From: Mycobacteriales bacterium
GTDB taxonomy: Bacteria > Actinomycetota > Actinomycetes > Mycobacteriales > SCTD01
Direction: 5' to 3'
Assembly (NCBI GenBank): GCA_040902655.1
Contig: JBBDWV010000045.1
Location: 37,369 to 89,914, forward strand
DNA: 52,546 nucleotides
Below are positions 19,388 to 27,623 of this stretch, in pieces. Made by a program: the position numbers and the translations under genes. Below the pieces are notes generated by a model. It did not search any database. It was not told the origin of the DNA and worked only from the letters and a program-made list of their open reading frames with translations. Within the stretch, counting starts at the first letter, position 1; each line of letters starts with the position of its first letter.

Positions 19388-20645
19388 CAGCACCGTCCCC
19401 GCCGGCACCGTCCCCGCCGGCACCGCTCCGTCGGCCATGGACGCCGCCCTCGGCACCGAGCGCGCCGCGCTCAAGGAGACCGGCGGCATCGTCGACGGTT
19501 CCGTCGCGGTCGGGGTCGACCCCTCGACGCCGCGCAGTCCGGCCGACGTGCGGCCCGAGCGGGTCCGCTCGCGCGACCCGGAGGCCTTCGGCCACCCGAC
19601 CGGCCGCGAGGAGGAGTGGCGCTTCACGCCGCTCGACCGCCTTCGGGTGCTGCTCGACGGCGCGCCCTCCGACGCCCGGCTGCAGGTCGAGAGCGAGCTG
19701 CCCGCGGGCGTCGAGCTGATCGAGATGGACGGCGCAGAGCTGGACGTCCCGGCGCCCGTCGACCGGGTGGCCGCCCTGGCGCTGCAGCGGTGTGACCGGG
19801 CGCTGGTCGTCCGCGTGCCCAAGGGCCTGGAGCCGTCCGAGCCGGTCGTGCTGCGGCTGACCGGAACCGGCACCGGCGAGGTCGTGTGGGGCCACGTCGT
19901 GCTCGAGGTCGCCGAGCAGGCATCCGCCACCGTCGTGCTCGAGCACACCGGCAGCGCCCGCTACGCATCGGTCGTGTCCGTGCTCGTCGGCGACGCGGCC
20001 AGCCTGCGGCTCGTGCAGGTCCAGGGCTGGGAGCCCGATGCGGTGCACAGCGCGCACGTCGCCACCCGCGTGGGCCGCGATGCGACGCTGACCTCGACGC
20101 AAGTGACCCTCGGCGGGGATCTCGTCCGGGTGCACGAGACCGTCGACTTCACCGGCCCCGGCGGGCAGGTCGACCTGCGCGGCGTCTCCTTCGCCGACGG
20201 AGGTCAGCACCTCGAGCACCGCCTGCTCGTCGACCACAGCGCGCCGCAGTGCCGCAGTCGGGTGGTCTACAAGTCGGCGCTGCACGGCGACGACGCACAC
20301 ACCGTGTGGGTGGGCGACGTGCTGATCCGGGCGGGAGCCACCGGCACCGACACCTACGAGCTCAACCGCAACCTGTTGCTGACCCCGGAGGCGCGGGCCG
20401 ACTCGGTGCCGAATCTCGAGATCGAGACCGGCGAGATCGCCGGCGCCGGTCACGCCAGCACCACCGGCCGCTTCGACGACGAGCAGTTGTTCTACCTGCA
20501 GTCCCGCGGCATACCGACCGACGTCGCGCGCCGCATGGTGGTGCGGGGCTTCTTCGCCGATGTGGTCGAGGACATCGGCGTGCCGGCCCTGCAGGAACGG
20601 CTGATGACCACTATCGACGCCGAGCTGGGGAGGGCGTTCGCGTGA
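19380..20645 (+). CDS. sufD: Fe-S cluster assembly subunit SufD
   Basis: 421-residue paralogue of SufB that forms the SufBC2D complex. The start is TTG 19380, five bases after GGAGGG within the end of sufB; a later ATG at 19437 is possible. The first 20 residues contain a repeated TVPAG, encoded by a 15-base direct repeat (19392-19406 and 19407-19421), and look dispensable. The conserved core begins near residue 62 ([14 protein letters not shown]) and ends with [25 protein letters not shown], matching the equivalent segment of SufB. Confidence 0.95.
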   Translation: MASSTVPAGTVPAGTAPSAMDAALGTERAALKETGGIVDGSVAVGVDPSTPRSPADVRPERVRSRDPEAFGHPTGREEEWRFTPLDRLRVLLDGAPSDARLQVESELPAGVELIEMDGAELDVPAPVDRVAALALQRCDRALVVRVPKGLEPSEPVVLRLTGTGTGEVVWGHVVLEVAEQASATVVLEHTGSARYASVVSVLVGDAASLRLVQVQGWEPDAVHSAHVATRVGRDATLTSTQVTLGGDLVRVHETVDFTGPGGQVDLRGVSFADGGQHLEHRLLVDHSAPQCRSRVVYKSALHGDDAHTVWVGDVLIRAGATGTDTYELNRNLLLTPEARADSVPNLEIETGEIAGAGHASTTGRFDDEQLFYLQSRGIPTDVARRMVVRGFFADVVEDIGVPALQERLMTTIDAELGRAFA

Positions 20646-20968
20646 GTGCCGAGACCGCCCGCCGGGCCCGCGCCTGCGCCGTGTCCGAGGTGCCGGAGGA
20701 GGGCGCCATCCGGGTCGAGCTGGCCGGCCGCCCGGTCTGCGTCGCGCGTTCCGGCGGCGAGATCTACGCGATCGCCGACATCTGTTCGCACGCCAACGTC
20801 GCGCTGTCCGAGGGCGACGTCGAGAACGGCAGGATCGAGTGCTGGCTGCACGGCTCGCTGTTCGACCTGCGCACCGGCGCCCCGACCGGGCTGCCCGCCA
20901 CCAAGCCCGTTGCGACCTATCCCGTGACCGTCGAGGGCGATGACGTCCTCGTGCAGATGGAGCCCTGA
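20642..20968 (+). CDS. Rieske-type [2Fe-2S] ferredoxin of the SUF operon
   Basis: 108-residue soluble Rieske protein. The cluster ligands are Cys48 and His50 (CSHAN) and Cys67 and His70 (CWLHG), with the usual 16-residue spacing. There is no membrane helix or signal. It resembles the ferredoxin component of ring-hydroxylating dioxygenases, but in actinomycete SUF operons a gene like this regularly sits between sufD and sufC. An electron-donor role in cluster assembly is therefore an attractive inference that the sequence alone does not prove. The GTG start overlaps the sufD stop. Confidence 0.93.
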   Translation: MSAETARRARACAVSEVPEEGAIRVELAGRPVCVARSGGEIYAIADICSHANVALSEGDVENGRIECWLHGSLFDLRTGAPTGLPATKPVATYPVTVEGDDVLVQMEP

Positions 20969-20970
20969 CG

Positions 20971-21780
20971 ATGAGCACTCTGGAAATCCGTGGCCTGACC
21001 GTCTCGGTGGAAGACATGCAGATCCTGACCGGTGTCGACCTGACGATCCGGGCCGGTGAGACCCACGCGATCATGGGCCCGAACGGCTCGGGCAAGTCCA
21101 CCCTGGCCTACGCCATCGCCGGTCACCCGAAGTACACCGTCACCGGTGGCACCGTCACCCTCGACGGCGAGGACGTCCTCGCGATGTCGGTCGACGAGCG
21201 CGCCCGCGCCGGTGTCTTCCTCGCGATGCAGTACCCGGTCGAGGTTCCTGGCGTCTCAGTCTCGAACTTCCTGCGGTCCGCGGCCACAGCCGTCCGCGGG
21301 GAGGCGCCCAAGCTCCGGCTGTGGGTCAAGGAGCAGAAGGAGGCCATGAGCCGGCTGAAGATGGATCCCTCCTTCGCCGAGCGCAGCGTCAACGAAGGCT
21401 TTTCCGGCGGCGAGAAGAAGCGGCACGAGATCCTGCAGCTGGAGCTGCTCGCACCCCGGATCGCCGTCCTCGACGAGACCGACTCGGGCCTGGACGTCGA
21501 CGCGCTGCGGGTCGTGTCCGAGGGCGTCAACCGGGTCCGTGAGAGCGGCCGGACCGGGGTGCTGCTCATCACGCACTACACCCGGATCCTCAACTACATC
21601 CGCCCCGACTACGTGCACGTCTTCGTCGCCGGCCGGATCGTGGAGCAGGGTGGCCCGGAGCTGGCCGACGAGCTCGAGGCCCATGGCTACACGAAGTATC
21701 TCGGTGCCGATGGCGGCGCAGCGGGTGGGCGCGCGTTGCCGACTGGTCCGCTCGTCCCCGGTGCGGTGACCACGGCATGA
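20971..21780 (+). CDS. sufC: Fe-S cluster assembly ATPase SufC
   Basis: ABC-type ATPase that drives the SufBCD scaffold, 269 residues. Walker A is GPNGSGKS (36-43), the signature FSGGEKKR (144-151) and the Walker B region AVLDETDSGLD (165-175), the last being specific for SufC. About 20 extra residues (Gly/Ala/Pro-rich) extend the C-terminus beyond the usual end. It begins two bases after the Rieske gene and overlaps sufS. Confidence 0.97.
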   Translation: MSTLEIRGLTVSVEDMQILTGVDLTIRAGETHAIMGPNGSGKSTLAYAIAGHPKYTVTGGTVTLDGEDVLAMSVDERARAGVFLAMQYPVEVPGVSVSNFLRSAATAVRGEAPKLRLWVKEQKEAMSRLKMDPSFAERSVNEGFSGGEKKRHEILQLELLAPRIAVLDETDSGLDVDALRVVSEGVNRVRESGRTGVLLITHYTRILNYIRPDYVHVFVAGRIVEQGGPELADELEAHGYTKYLGADGGAAGGRALPTGPLVPGAVTTA

Positions 21781-23069
21781 CCTCGCTGCTTCCCGCGGCC
21801 GCCGCCCAGGCCCCAGAGGCGGCTCCCTACGACGTCCAAGCGGTGCGCTCGGACTTCCCTGTGCTGTCCCGGCAGGTCGGTGGACGGCCGCTGGTCTACC
21901 TCGACAACGCGTCGAGCTCGCACAAGCCGCGGCAGGTGCTCGACGCCGAGCGGGCCTTCGTCGAGCAGCACTACAGCAACGTGCACCGGGGTGTGCACAC
22001 CCTCTCGCAGGAGGCCACCGACGCCTACGAAGCGGCCCGGACCCGGGTGGCGAGCTTCCTCGGTGCACGTGACGAGCGCGAGGTCGTCTTCACCAAGAAC
22101 GCCACGGAGGCCTACAACCTGGTCGCCTACTCCTTCGGCAACGCCGCCACGGGCTCGCGCTGCGCGCTCGGCCCCGGCGACGAGGTCTGTGTCACCGAGA
22201 TGGAGCACCACTCCAACCTCGTGCCGTGGCAGATGCTCTGCCAGCGCACCGGGGCCACGCTGCGCTGGCTCCCGCTCACCGACGAGGGCCGGCTCGACCT
22301 GAGCGAGCTCGACACGCTGGTGAACGAGCGCACGAAGGTGCTCGCCTTCGTCCACGTCAGCAACATCCTGGGCACCGCCAACCCGGTCGAGACGCTCGTG
22401 GCCCGGGCCCGCGAGGTCGGTGCCTACACCCTGCTCGACGGTGCGCAGTCGGCACCGCACCAGCCGGTCGACGTCACCGCACTCGGGGTGGACTTCTTCG
22501 TCGCCACGGGGCACAAGATGCTTGCGCCGTCCGGCATCGGCGTGCTGTGGGGCCGGAAGGAGCTGCTCGACGCGATGCCGCCGTTCATGGGGGGCGGGTC
22601 GATGATCGAGGCCGTCGCGATGAGCGGCTCCACCTACGCGCCGGCGCCCGAGCGGTTCGAGGCCGGGACGCCCGTCATCAGCCAGGCCGTGGCGCTGGCC
22701 GCCGCCTGTGACTACCTCGACGACCTCGGCCTGGACCGGGTGCTCGCGCACGAGCAGGCGCTCACCGCACGGCTGATCGACGGCATCCGCGGCCTGTCCG
22801 GAGTCCGCGTCATCGGACCGGACACGATGCAGCTGCGCGGTGCCGCCGTCAGCTTCGCCATCGACGGGGTCCACCCGCACGACGTCGGCCAGTCCCTGGA
22901 CGAGCTCGGCATCGCCGTCCGGGTCGGTCACCACTGCGCGGCGCCGGTGTGCCGCCGCTACGGCGTGGCGGCGACCACGCGTGCTTCGTCGTACCTCTAC
23001 AACACCGAGGCGGAGATCGACGCGCTGCTCGCGGGCATCGTGCAGGTCCAGCAGTTCTGGTCGCGGTGA
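21777..23069 (+). CDS. sufS: Cysteine desulfurase SufS
   Basis: PLP enzyme that takes sulfur from cysteine for cluster assembly. 430 residues of the group II (CsdB/SufS) type. The PLP lysine is Lys247 in VATGHKMLAPSG, and the catalytic cysteine is Cys387 in RVGHHCAAP. The N-terminal 20 residues are variable; conserved sequence starts at VRSDFPVLSRQVGGRPLVYLD. It overlaps sufC (ATGA) and sufU (TGATG). Confidence 0.97.
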   Translation: MTSLLPAAAAQAPEAAPYDVQAVRSDFPVLSRQVGGRPLVYLDNASSSHKPRQVLDAERAFVEQHYSNVHRGVHTLSQEATDAYEAARTRVASFLGARDEREVVFTKNATEAYNLVAYSFGNAATGSRCALGPGDEVCVTEMEHHSNLVPWQMLCQRTGATLRWLPLTDEGRLDLSELDTLVNERTKVLAFVHVSNILGTANPVETLVARAREVGAYTLLDGAQSAPHQPVDVTALGVDFFVATGHKMLAPSGIGVLWGRKELLDAMPPFMGGGSMIEAVAMSGSTYAPAPERFEAGTPVISQAVALAAACDYLDDLGLDRVLAHEQALTARLIDGIRGLSGVRVIGPDTMQLRGAAVSFAIDGVHPHDVGQSLDELGIAVRVGHHCAAPVCRRYGVAATTRASSYLYNTEAEIDALLAGIVQVQQFWSR

Positions 23070-23521
23070 TGAGCGAGTCGATGTACCAGGAGATCATCCT
23101 GGACCACTACCGGAACCCGCACCACAAGGGGCTGCGCGACCCGTACGACGTCGAGGTCCACCACGTCAACCCGACCTGCGGCGACGAGGTGACGCTGCGC
23201 GTGCGCGTCGCGGACGGTGTCGTCGAGGACGTGTCCTACGACGGGCAGGGCTGCTCGATCAGCCAGGCCAGCACGTCGGTCATGGCCGTCCTGGTGATCG
23301 GCAAGGCCGTCGACGAGGCGCTGAAGACGTCCGAGGCGTTCCTGGAGCTCATGCAGAGCCGTGGGCGGCTCGAGCCCGACGAGGACGTGCTGGAGGATGG
23401 CATCGCCTTTGCGGGCGTGTCGCGCTACCCGGCTCGGGTGAAGTGCGCGCTGCTCGGCTGGATGGCGTGGAAGGACGCGACCGCGCAGGCGGTCGACACC
23501 GACAGACAGGGAGTGTCATGA
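23069..23521 (+). CDS. sufU: SufU, zinc-dependent sulfurtransferase partner of SufS
   Basis: 150 residues of the IscU-like SufU family, which accepts persulfide sulfur from SufS in Gram-positive bacteria. The expected metal/sulfur residues are present: Cys37 and Asp39 (NPTCGDE), Cys62 (GQGCSIS) and Cys126 (RVKCALLGW). The SufU-specific insertion between the second and third cysteine is visible (about 90-115). The ATG at 23069 overlaps the sufS stop; an upstream open frame only repeats antisense-like sequence. Confidence 0.95.
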   Translation: MSESMYQEIILDHYRNPHHKGLRDPYDVEVHHVNPTCGDEVTLRVRVADGVVEDVSYDGQGCSISQASTSVMAVLVIGKAVDEALKTSEAFLELMQSRGRLEPDEDVLEDGIAFAGVSRYPARVKCALLGWMAWKDATAQAVDTDRQGVS

Positions 23522-23898
23522 GCGAGACCACCAGCACACCGGCCGAGACCGTCCTGCAGACACCGACCGCCGCGGATGCGCCCCGGCCGCGGGCCAGCGA
23601 GGACGACGTCACCGAGGCGATGAAGGACGTGGTCGACCCCGAGCTCGGCATCAACGTCGTCGACCTCGGGCTGCTCTACGGCAACCAGGTGCACGAGGAC
23701 AACACCGTCACGCTCGACATGACGCTCACCTCGGCGGCCTGTCCGCTGACCGATGTCATCGAGGACCAGACCCGCAGCGCGCTCGCGCCGCTGGTCGACG
23801 ACGTGCGGATCAACTGGGTGTGGATGCCGCCGTGGGGACCGGACAAGATCACCGACGACGGCCGCGACCAGTTGAGGGCGCTCGGCTTCAACGTCTGA
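23518..23898 (+). CDS. sufT: SufT-like MIP18/DUF59 protein
   Basis: 126 residues. After a 28-residue Thr/Pro-rich tail, the DUF59 domain starts and shows DVVDPELGINVVDLGLLY and the reactive-cysteine motif TSAACPLTD. SufT-type proteins assist maturation of Fe-S enzymes and close the SUF operon in many actinomycetes. The start overlaps the sufU stop. A gap of about 80 bases and a convergent toxin-antitoxin pair follow; I see no classical terminator there. Confidence 0.93.
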   Translation: MSETTSTPAETVLQTPTAADAPRPRASEDDVTEAMKDVVDPELGINVVDLGLLYGNQVHEDNTVTLDMTLTSAACPLTDVIEDQTRSALAPLVDDVRINWVWMPPWGPDKITDDGRDQLRALGFNV

Positions 23899-23979
23899 GC
23901 TGCGCAGGTGGCGGTCACCGGCGTGCCGGCAGCCGTCAGAACGGTGGCGATCTGGCCGGCCCGATCGGGTTGTACAGGC

Positions 23980-24353
23980 TCAGCGGGCCGTGATGGGCAG
24001 CGTCCGCACGCGGATGCGCTCGGGGGTCACGCTGGCGACAGCCCCGGCGGCGAGTTCGTTCCCGACTTGTGCCAGTGTGGCGAGGATCAGTTCCGCCTGC
24101 TGATCGGGGGTGAGGCGGTCGGAGGACCGCAGCATCAGCACCGAGGGGGACGGTCGCCGCGCAGCGCCAGCAAGGCGCCGAAGTCCGCGTCGGCGGTCAC
24201 GATGATGCGCCCATCGTCTGCGGCCGAACGGAGAATCACGTCGTCCTCGGTGTTCGCCAGCCCAAAGGATGTCACATGGACTGTGTCGTGCCCAGCGTCT
24301 CTCAGCGCGCTCGCGACCCGCACGGAGAGGTTCTCGTCGACGAGCAGCTTCAT
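23980..24353 (-). pseudogene. DUF5615 PIN-like toxin gene, frameshifted by one base
   Basis: The first part reads MKLLVDENLSVRVASALRDA through IIVTADADFGALLALRGDRP, the normal start of the DUF5615 PIN-like family with its acidic metal-ligand residues, but then stops at codon 73. Adding one C to the run of five (plus-strand G run 24145-24149) restores GDRPPSVLMLRSS and a continuous frame to the stop at 23980. That gives a product of about 124 residues, the normal family size. The gene overlaps its DUF433 partner (ATGA). The homopolymer location means a sequencing error is as likely as a genuine mutation, and slippage expression is a third option. Confidence 0.85.
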
Positions 24354-24580
24354 CCGGCCGCGGTGAGCGGGACTTCCCGCTCGCGGGTGTAGGCAGCGGC
24401 GTACTCGAGCGCCGCGTACACATCAGATGGCTTGAGCTGGGGGTAGTCCCCGATCACCTGCTCGACCGTCCGACCTGCGGCGAGCTGTCCCAGGACAGCG
24501 CTCACCGTGATCCGCGTGCCCCGGATGCAGGGCAGCCCTTGCATCCGCCCCGGGTTTACGCAGATGCGCTCGAAACTCAT
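24350..24580 (-). CDS. DUF433 antitoxin
   Basis: 76 residues with the complete DUF433 pattern: RICVNPGRMQGLPCIRGTRITV, then the helix-turn-helix-like segment VLGQLAAGRTVEQVIGDYP and LKPSDVYAALEYAA. DUF433 proteins occur as antitoxins with DUF5615 PIN-like partners, exactly the pair seen here. Their role is mostly inferred from gene pairing and the VapBC-like fold. A TACAGT box lies seven bases before the ATG, so transcription is probably leaderless and the antitoxin is made first, as usual for such modules. Confidence 0.9.
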   Translation of the reverse strand: MSFERICVNPGRMQGLPCIRGTRITVSAVLGQLAAGRTVEQVIGDYPQLKPSDVYAALEYAAAYTREREVPLTAAG

Positions 24581-24587
24581 GGCGACA

Positions 24588-24593
24588 ACTGTA
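24588..24593 (-). promoter_or_regulatory. -10 element of the toxin-antitoxin promoter
   Basis: On the minus strand TACAGT is followed by seven bases (TGTCGCC) and the DUF433 ATG; no ribosome-binding site is present. Confidence 0.55.
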
Positions 24594-24869
24594 GATCATG
24601 GGCCGCTCCTACACACGCGGCTCAGCCGAGGTCGACGCGGACGCTGCCCGGGCCTCGCGGCCGCAGCATCGTTGTCGACATCAGTTCTGGGGCTGTGCGG
24701 AGGCGTCCGCCCGTGTCCACAGCAGGTCGGCCAACCCGAGGTCAGTCTTACCTGTGAGCGATCGAGACGGGCGCGGTCGCGGAAGTCCACGCAGGCTTCT
24801 TGCCACCGCATGCTGCCGGCTACGCCTGCCGGCACTGCGGGCGGACAGCGCCACCAGTACGCGAGGGCG

Positions 24870-24902
24870 TAGGCTGCTCGTGTGCCTCTGACGACCCCGT
24901 GA
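24870..24902 (+). promoter_or_regulatory. ABC-F promoter and possible leaderless 6-codon upstream reading frame
   Basis: TAGGCT (24870-24875) is followed six bases later by GTG at 24882, which opens MPLTTP and then TGA (24900-24902). The ABC-F start lies 60 bases further on. The spacing equals that of other leaderless starts in this window. Short upstream frames often control ABC-F genes in other bacteria, but here function is inference only. Confidence 0.35.
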
Positions 24903-24962
24903 GCCGACGCGCGTCGCTGTCGACCCGTGTCCGCCCCGTCGTCCCCTGAGGAGCCCACCCGC

Positions 24963-26555
24963 ATGATCACCGTCCAGGACGTCGAGCTGCGCGCCGGCGC
25001 CCGCCTGCTGCTGTCCGAGGTCACCTTCCGGGTCCAGCCGGGGGACCGGATCGGGCTGGTGGGTCGCAACGGCGCCGGCAAGACGACGCTCACCAGGACG
25101 CTGGCCCAGCAGACGCTGCCGGCCGCCGGCTCCGTCACGCACAGCGCGCCGGTCGGCTACCTGCCGCAGGACCCGCGCACCGGCGACCTCGACGTGCTGG
25201 CCCGGGACCGGGTCCTGTCGGCCCGCGGCCTCGACGAGATCATGCGCAAGCTGGAGAAGTCGCAGGTGGAGCTCGGCGAGCGGCCCGACGACGCGGCGCT
25301 GCTCGAGCGCTACGGCCGGCTCGAGGAGCGCTTCACCGCCCTCGGGGGCTACACCGCCGAGGCCGAGGCCGCCCGGATCTGCTCCAACCTGGGCCTGCCC
25401 GAACGCGCGCTCGGCCAGCAGCTCGGCACCCTGTCGGGCGGGCAACGCCGGCGCATCGAGCTGGCCCGGATCCTGTTCAGCGACGCGACCACCTTGTTGC
25501 TGGACGAGCCGACCAACCACCTCGATGCCGACTCGATCACCTGGCTGCGCGGCTTCCTGGCCAAGCACGCCGGCGGGCTCATCGTCATCAGCCACGACGT
25601 CGAGTTGCTCGACGCAGTCGTGAACAAGGTCTTCCACCTCGATGCCAACCGGGCCGCGCTGGATCAGTACAACGTCGGCTGGAAGACCTACCTGCAGCAG
25701 CGGGAGACCGATGAGAAGCGGCGCAGGCGGGAGCGCCTCAACGCCGAGAAGCAGGCCGGTGTGCTCAACGCCCAGGCCGAGAAGATGCGGGCCAAGGCCA
25801 CCAAGGCCAAGGCGGCGCAGGGCATGTTCAAGCGGGCGGAGAAGCTGCTCGCCGGCGTCGAGGGGGAGCGCACGCAGGATCGGGTCGCCAAGCTGCGATT
25901 CCCGGAGCCGGCCCCCTGCGGCAAGACGCCGCTCACCGCAGCCGGGTTGTCCAAATCGTACGGCTCGCTGGAGATCTTCACCGACGTCGACCTGGCGATC
26001 GACCGCGGCGCGCGGGTCGTCGTGCTGGGGCTGAACGGCGCCGGCAAGACGACGCTGCTGCGGGTGCTGTCCGGCACCGAACTGCCGGATACCGGCGAGG
26101 TCGTCCCCGGGCACGGGCTGCGGCTCGGCTACTACGCCCAGGAGCACGACACGCTGGACACCGACCGCACGGTGCTGGAGAACATGCGGACCTCGAGCCC
26201 GGACCTGCCCGAGCCGGAGGCCCGCCGGGTGCTCGGGTCCTTCCTGTTCAGTGGCGACGTCGTGCACCAGAAGGCCGGCACGCTGTCCGGCGGCGAGAAG
26301 ACCCGGCTCGCGCTCGCCACCCTGGTGGTCAGCGGTGCCAACGTGCTGCTGCTCGACGAGCCGACGAACAACCTCGACCCGGCCAGTCGCGCGGAGATCC
26401 TGTCCGCGCTGGCCGGCTACAAGGGGGCGGTCGTGCTGGTGACGCACGACGAGGGAGCCGTCATGGCGCTGTCGCCGGAGAAGGTGCTGCTGCTCCCCGA
26501 CGGGGTCGAGGACCAGTGGAGCGACGACTTCGCCGACCTGGTCGCGCTGGCCTGA
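24963..26555 (+). CDS. ABC-F family ATPase
   Basis: 530 residues with two ABC domains and no membrane helices, the layout of ribosome-acting ABC-F proteins. The first domain has GRNGAGKTT (about 36-44) and LSGGQRRR; the second has GLNGAGKTT and LSGGEKTR. Between them is a long, highly basic coiled-coil linker (about 240-305, rich in Arg, Lys, Glu) that would reach into the ribosomal exit-site region. Members either tune translation (EttA-like) or protect ribosomes from antibiotics; the sequence does not tell which. The ATG at 24963 follows GAGGAG at a rather long distance of about 10 bases; a GTG at 24927 is an alternative. Confidence 0.92.
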   Translation: MITVQDVELRAGARLLLSEVTFRVQPGDRIGLVGRNGAGKTTLTRTLAQQTLPAAGSVTHSAPVGYLPQDPRTGDLDVLARDRVLSARGLDEIMRKLEKSQVELGERPDDAALLERYGRLEERFTALGGYTAEAEAARICSNLGLPERALGQQLGTLSGGQRRRIELARILFSDATTLLLDEPTNHLDADSITWLRGFLAKHAGGLIVISHDVELLDAVVNKVFHLDANRAALDQYNVGWKTYLQQRETDEKRRRRERLNAEKQAGVLNAQAEKMRAKATKAKAAQGMFKRAEKLLAGVEGERTQDRVAKLRFPEPAPCGKTPLTAAGLSKSYGSLEIFTDVDLAIDRGARVVVLGLNGAGKTTLLRVLSGTELPDTGEVVPGHGLRLGYYAQEHDTLDTDRTVLENMRTSSPDLPEPEARRVLGSFLFSGDVVHQKAGTLSGGEKTRLALATLVVSGANVLLLDEPTNNLDPASRAEILSALAGYKGAVVLVTHDEGAVMALSPEKVLLLPDGVEDQWSDDFADLVALA

Positions 26556-26582
26556 CCGGCCCGGTCCGTCACGCCCGCTCCC

Positions 26583-27623
26583 TCACGCTCGGTCGTTGTC
26601 GGCCGGGAAGGTGCGCACCGGATGGCCGGGTGCGACGTCGACGGCGACCTGCGCACCGACCGGCACGTCGACGGTGTGCGGCTGCAGCGACCGGAGCACG
26701 GCGCCAGAGGTCAGCCGCAGGGTGTAGAGGTAGCTCGCGCCGCGGTACTCCCGGCGCACGACCTCGGCACCACCACCCGCAGCCGCGCGGAAGCAGACCT
26801 CGTGTGGCCGGAGCATGACGTCTACGCGTCCCGACGACTGTGGGGCCGCCGGCAGCCGGCCGACCTCCGTGTCGACCCAGCCGCTCTCCTGCCTCCCGGG
26901 CAGGAAGTCGGCCTCTCCGAGCAGCGTGGCGACATAGCGGGTGGCCGGCGCATGGAAGGCCTCGGCCGGCTCGCCGACATGCTCGAGCCGGCCCTCGCGC
27001 ATCACCGCGACCCGGTCGCCGACGGCCAGCGCCTCGTCCTGATCGTGCGTGACGAAGACCCCCGCCGCCCCGGTTCTGCGCAGCGCCTCGACGGTCTGCT
27101 CCCGGACCGTGGTGCGCAGCCCGGCATCCAGCGTGCCGAAGGCTTCGTCGAAGAGCACGACGCGGGGGCGCGGCGCCAGGGCGCGGGCCAGGGCCACCCG
27201 CTGCTGCTGGCCGCCGGACAGCTCGTGCGGGTAGCGCCGGCCGAGGTCGGGCAGGTCGACCAGCTCGAGCAGCTCAGCGACCCGCGCGACCCGATCACGG
27301 CTGCGCGGGATGCCGAAGGCGATGTTGTCCTGGACCCGCAGGTGCGGAAAGAGTGCTGCGTCCTGGAAGACGACCCCCACGTGCCGGTCCTCCGGGGGCA
27401 CCCAGGTCCCGGAGCCGGCCACCGGCCGGCCAGCCACCTCGACCGCCCCCGCGTCCGGCTCGAGCAGGCCGGCGACGAGCATGAGCAACGTCGACTTGCC
27501 GCAACCGCTCGGGCCGACGAGGGCGACCAGCTCGCCGTCGCCCACCGCGAACGACACGTCCACGACTGCAGGAGTGTGCCCGAAGTGCTTGCCGACACCG
27601 CGCACCTCGACGGCCGGTGTCAC
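26583..27623 (-). CDS. fbpC: Ferric iron ABC transporter ATPase, FbpC-like
   Basis: 346-residue ATPase of an iron(III)-type importer. Walker A is GPSGCGKS (37-44), the signature LSGGQQQR (about 136-143) and Walker B RVVLFDEAFGTLD, with switch histidine FVTHDQDEAL. The C-terminal region (about 235-346) is the TOBE-type regulatory domain. GTG 27623 overlaps the fbpB stop. A longer frame upstream is antisense-like arginine/proline-rich sequence. Sulfate, thiosulfate or polyamine importers have similar ATPases, but the binding protein in this operon argues for iron. Confidence 0.92.
   Translation of the reverse strand: MTPAVEVRGVGKHFGHTPAVVDVSFAVGDGELVALVGPSGCGKSTLLMLVAGLLEPDAGAVEVAGRPVAGSGTWVPPEDRHVGVVFQDAALFPHLRVQDNIAFGIPRSRDRVARVAELLELVDLPDLGRRYPHELSGGQQQRVALARALAPRPRVVLFDEAFGTLDAGLRTTVREQTVEALRRTGAAGVFVTHDQDEALAVGDRVAVMREGRLEHVGEPAEAFHAPATRYVATLLGEADFLPGRQESGWVDTEVGRLPAAPQSSGRVDVMLRPHEVCFRAAAGGGAEVVRREYRGASYLYTLRLTSGAVLRSLQPHTVDVPVGAQVAVDVAPGHPVRTFPADNDRA

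Larger units (their letters stand above)
24581..24962. other. Intergenic region with two outward promoters and no gene seen
   Basis: A 382-base gap separates the toxin-antitoxin pair from the ABC-F gene. Open frames exist on both strands but none resembles a known family or has a plausible start signal. Base composition is slightly less GC-rich in places. At its edges it holds the TACAGT box of the DUF433 gene and the TAGGCT box (24870-24875) with a tiny reading frame upstream of the ABC-F gene. Confidence 0.6.

Noticed and set aside
23955-23975. CCCGATCGGG palindrome between sufT and the toxin gene as a terminator
   Set aside because: A self-complementary 10-mer without loop space cannot form a normal intrinsic terminator.
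24135-24137. TGA in the DUF5615 gene read as selenocysteine
   Set aside because: The residues just before it already depart from the family sequence, and a single-base shift in the C run restores the family sequence; no SECIS-like structure follows.
24598-24891. Open frame of 97 codons in the gap before the ABC-F gene
   Set aside because: No ribosome-binding site, no similarity to any family I know, cysteine/arginine-rich composition typical of non-coding frames; other frames in the gap are equally open.
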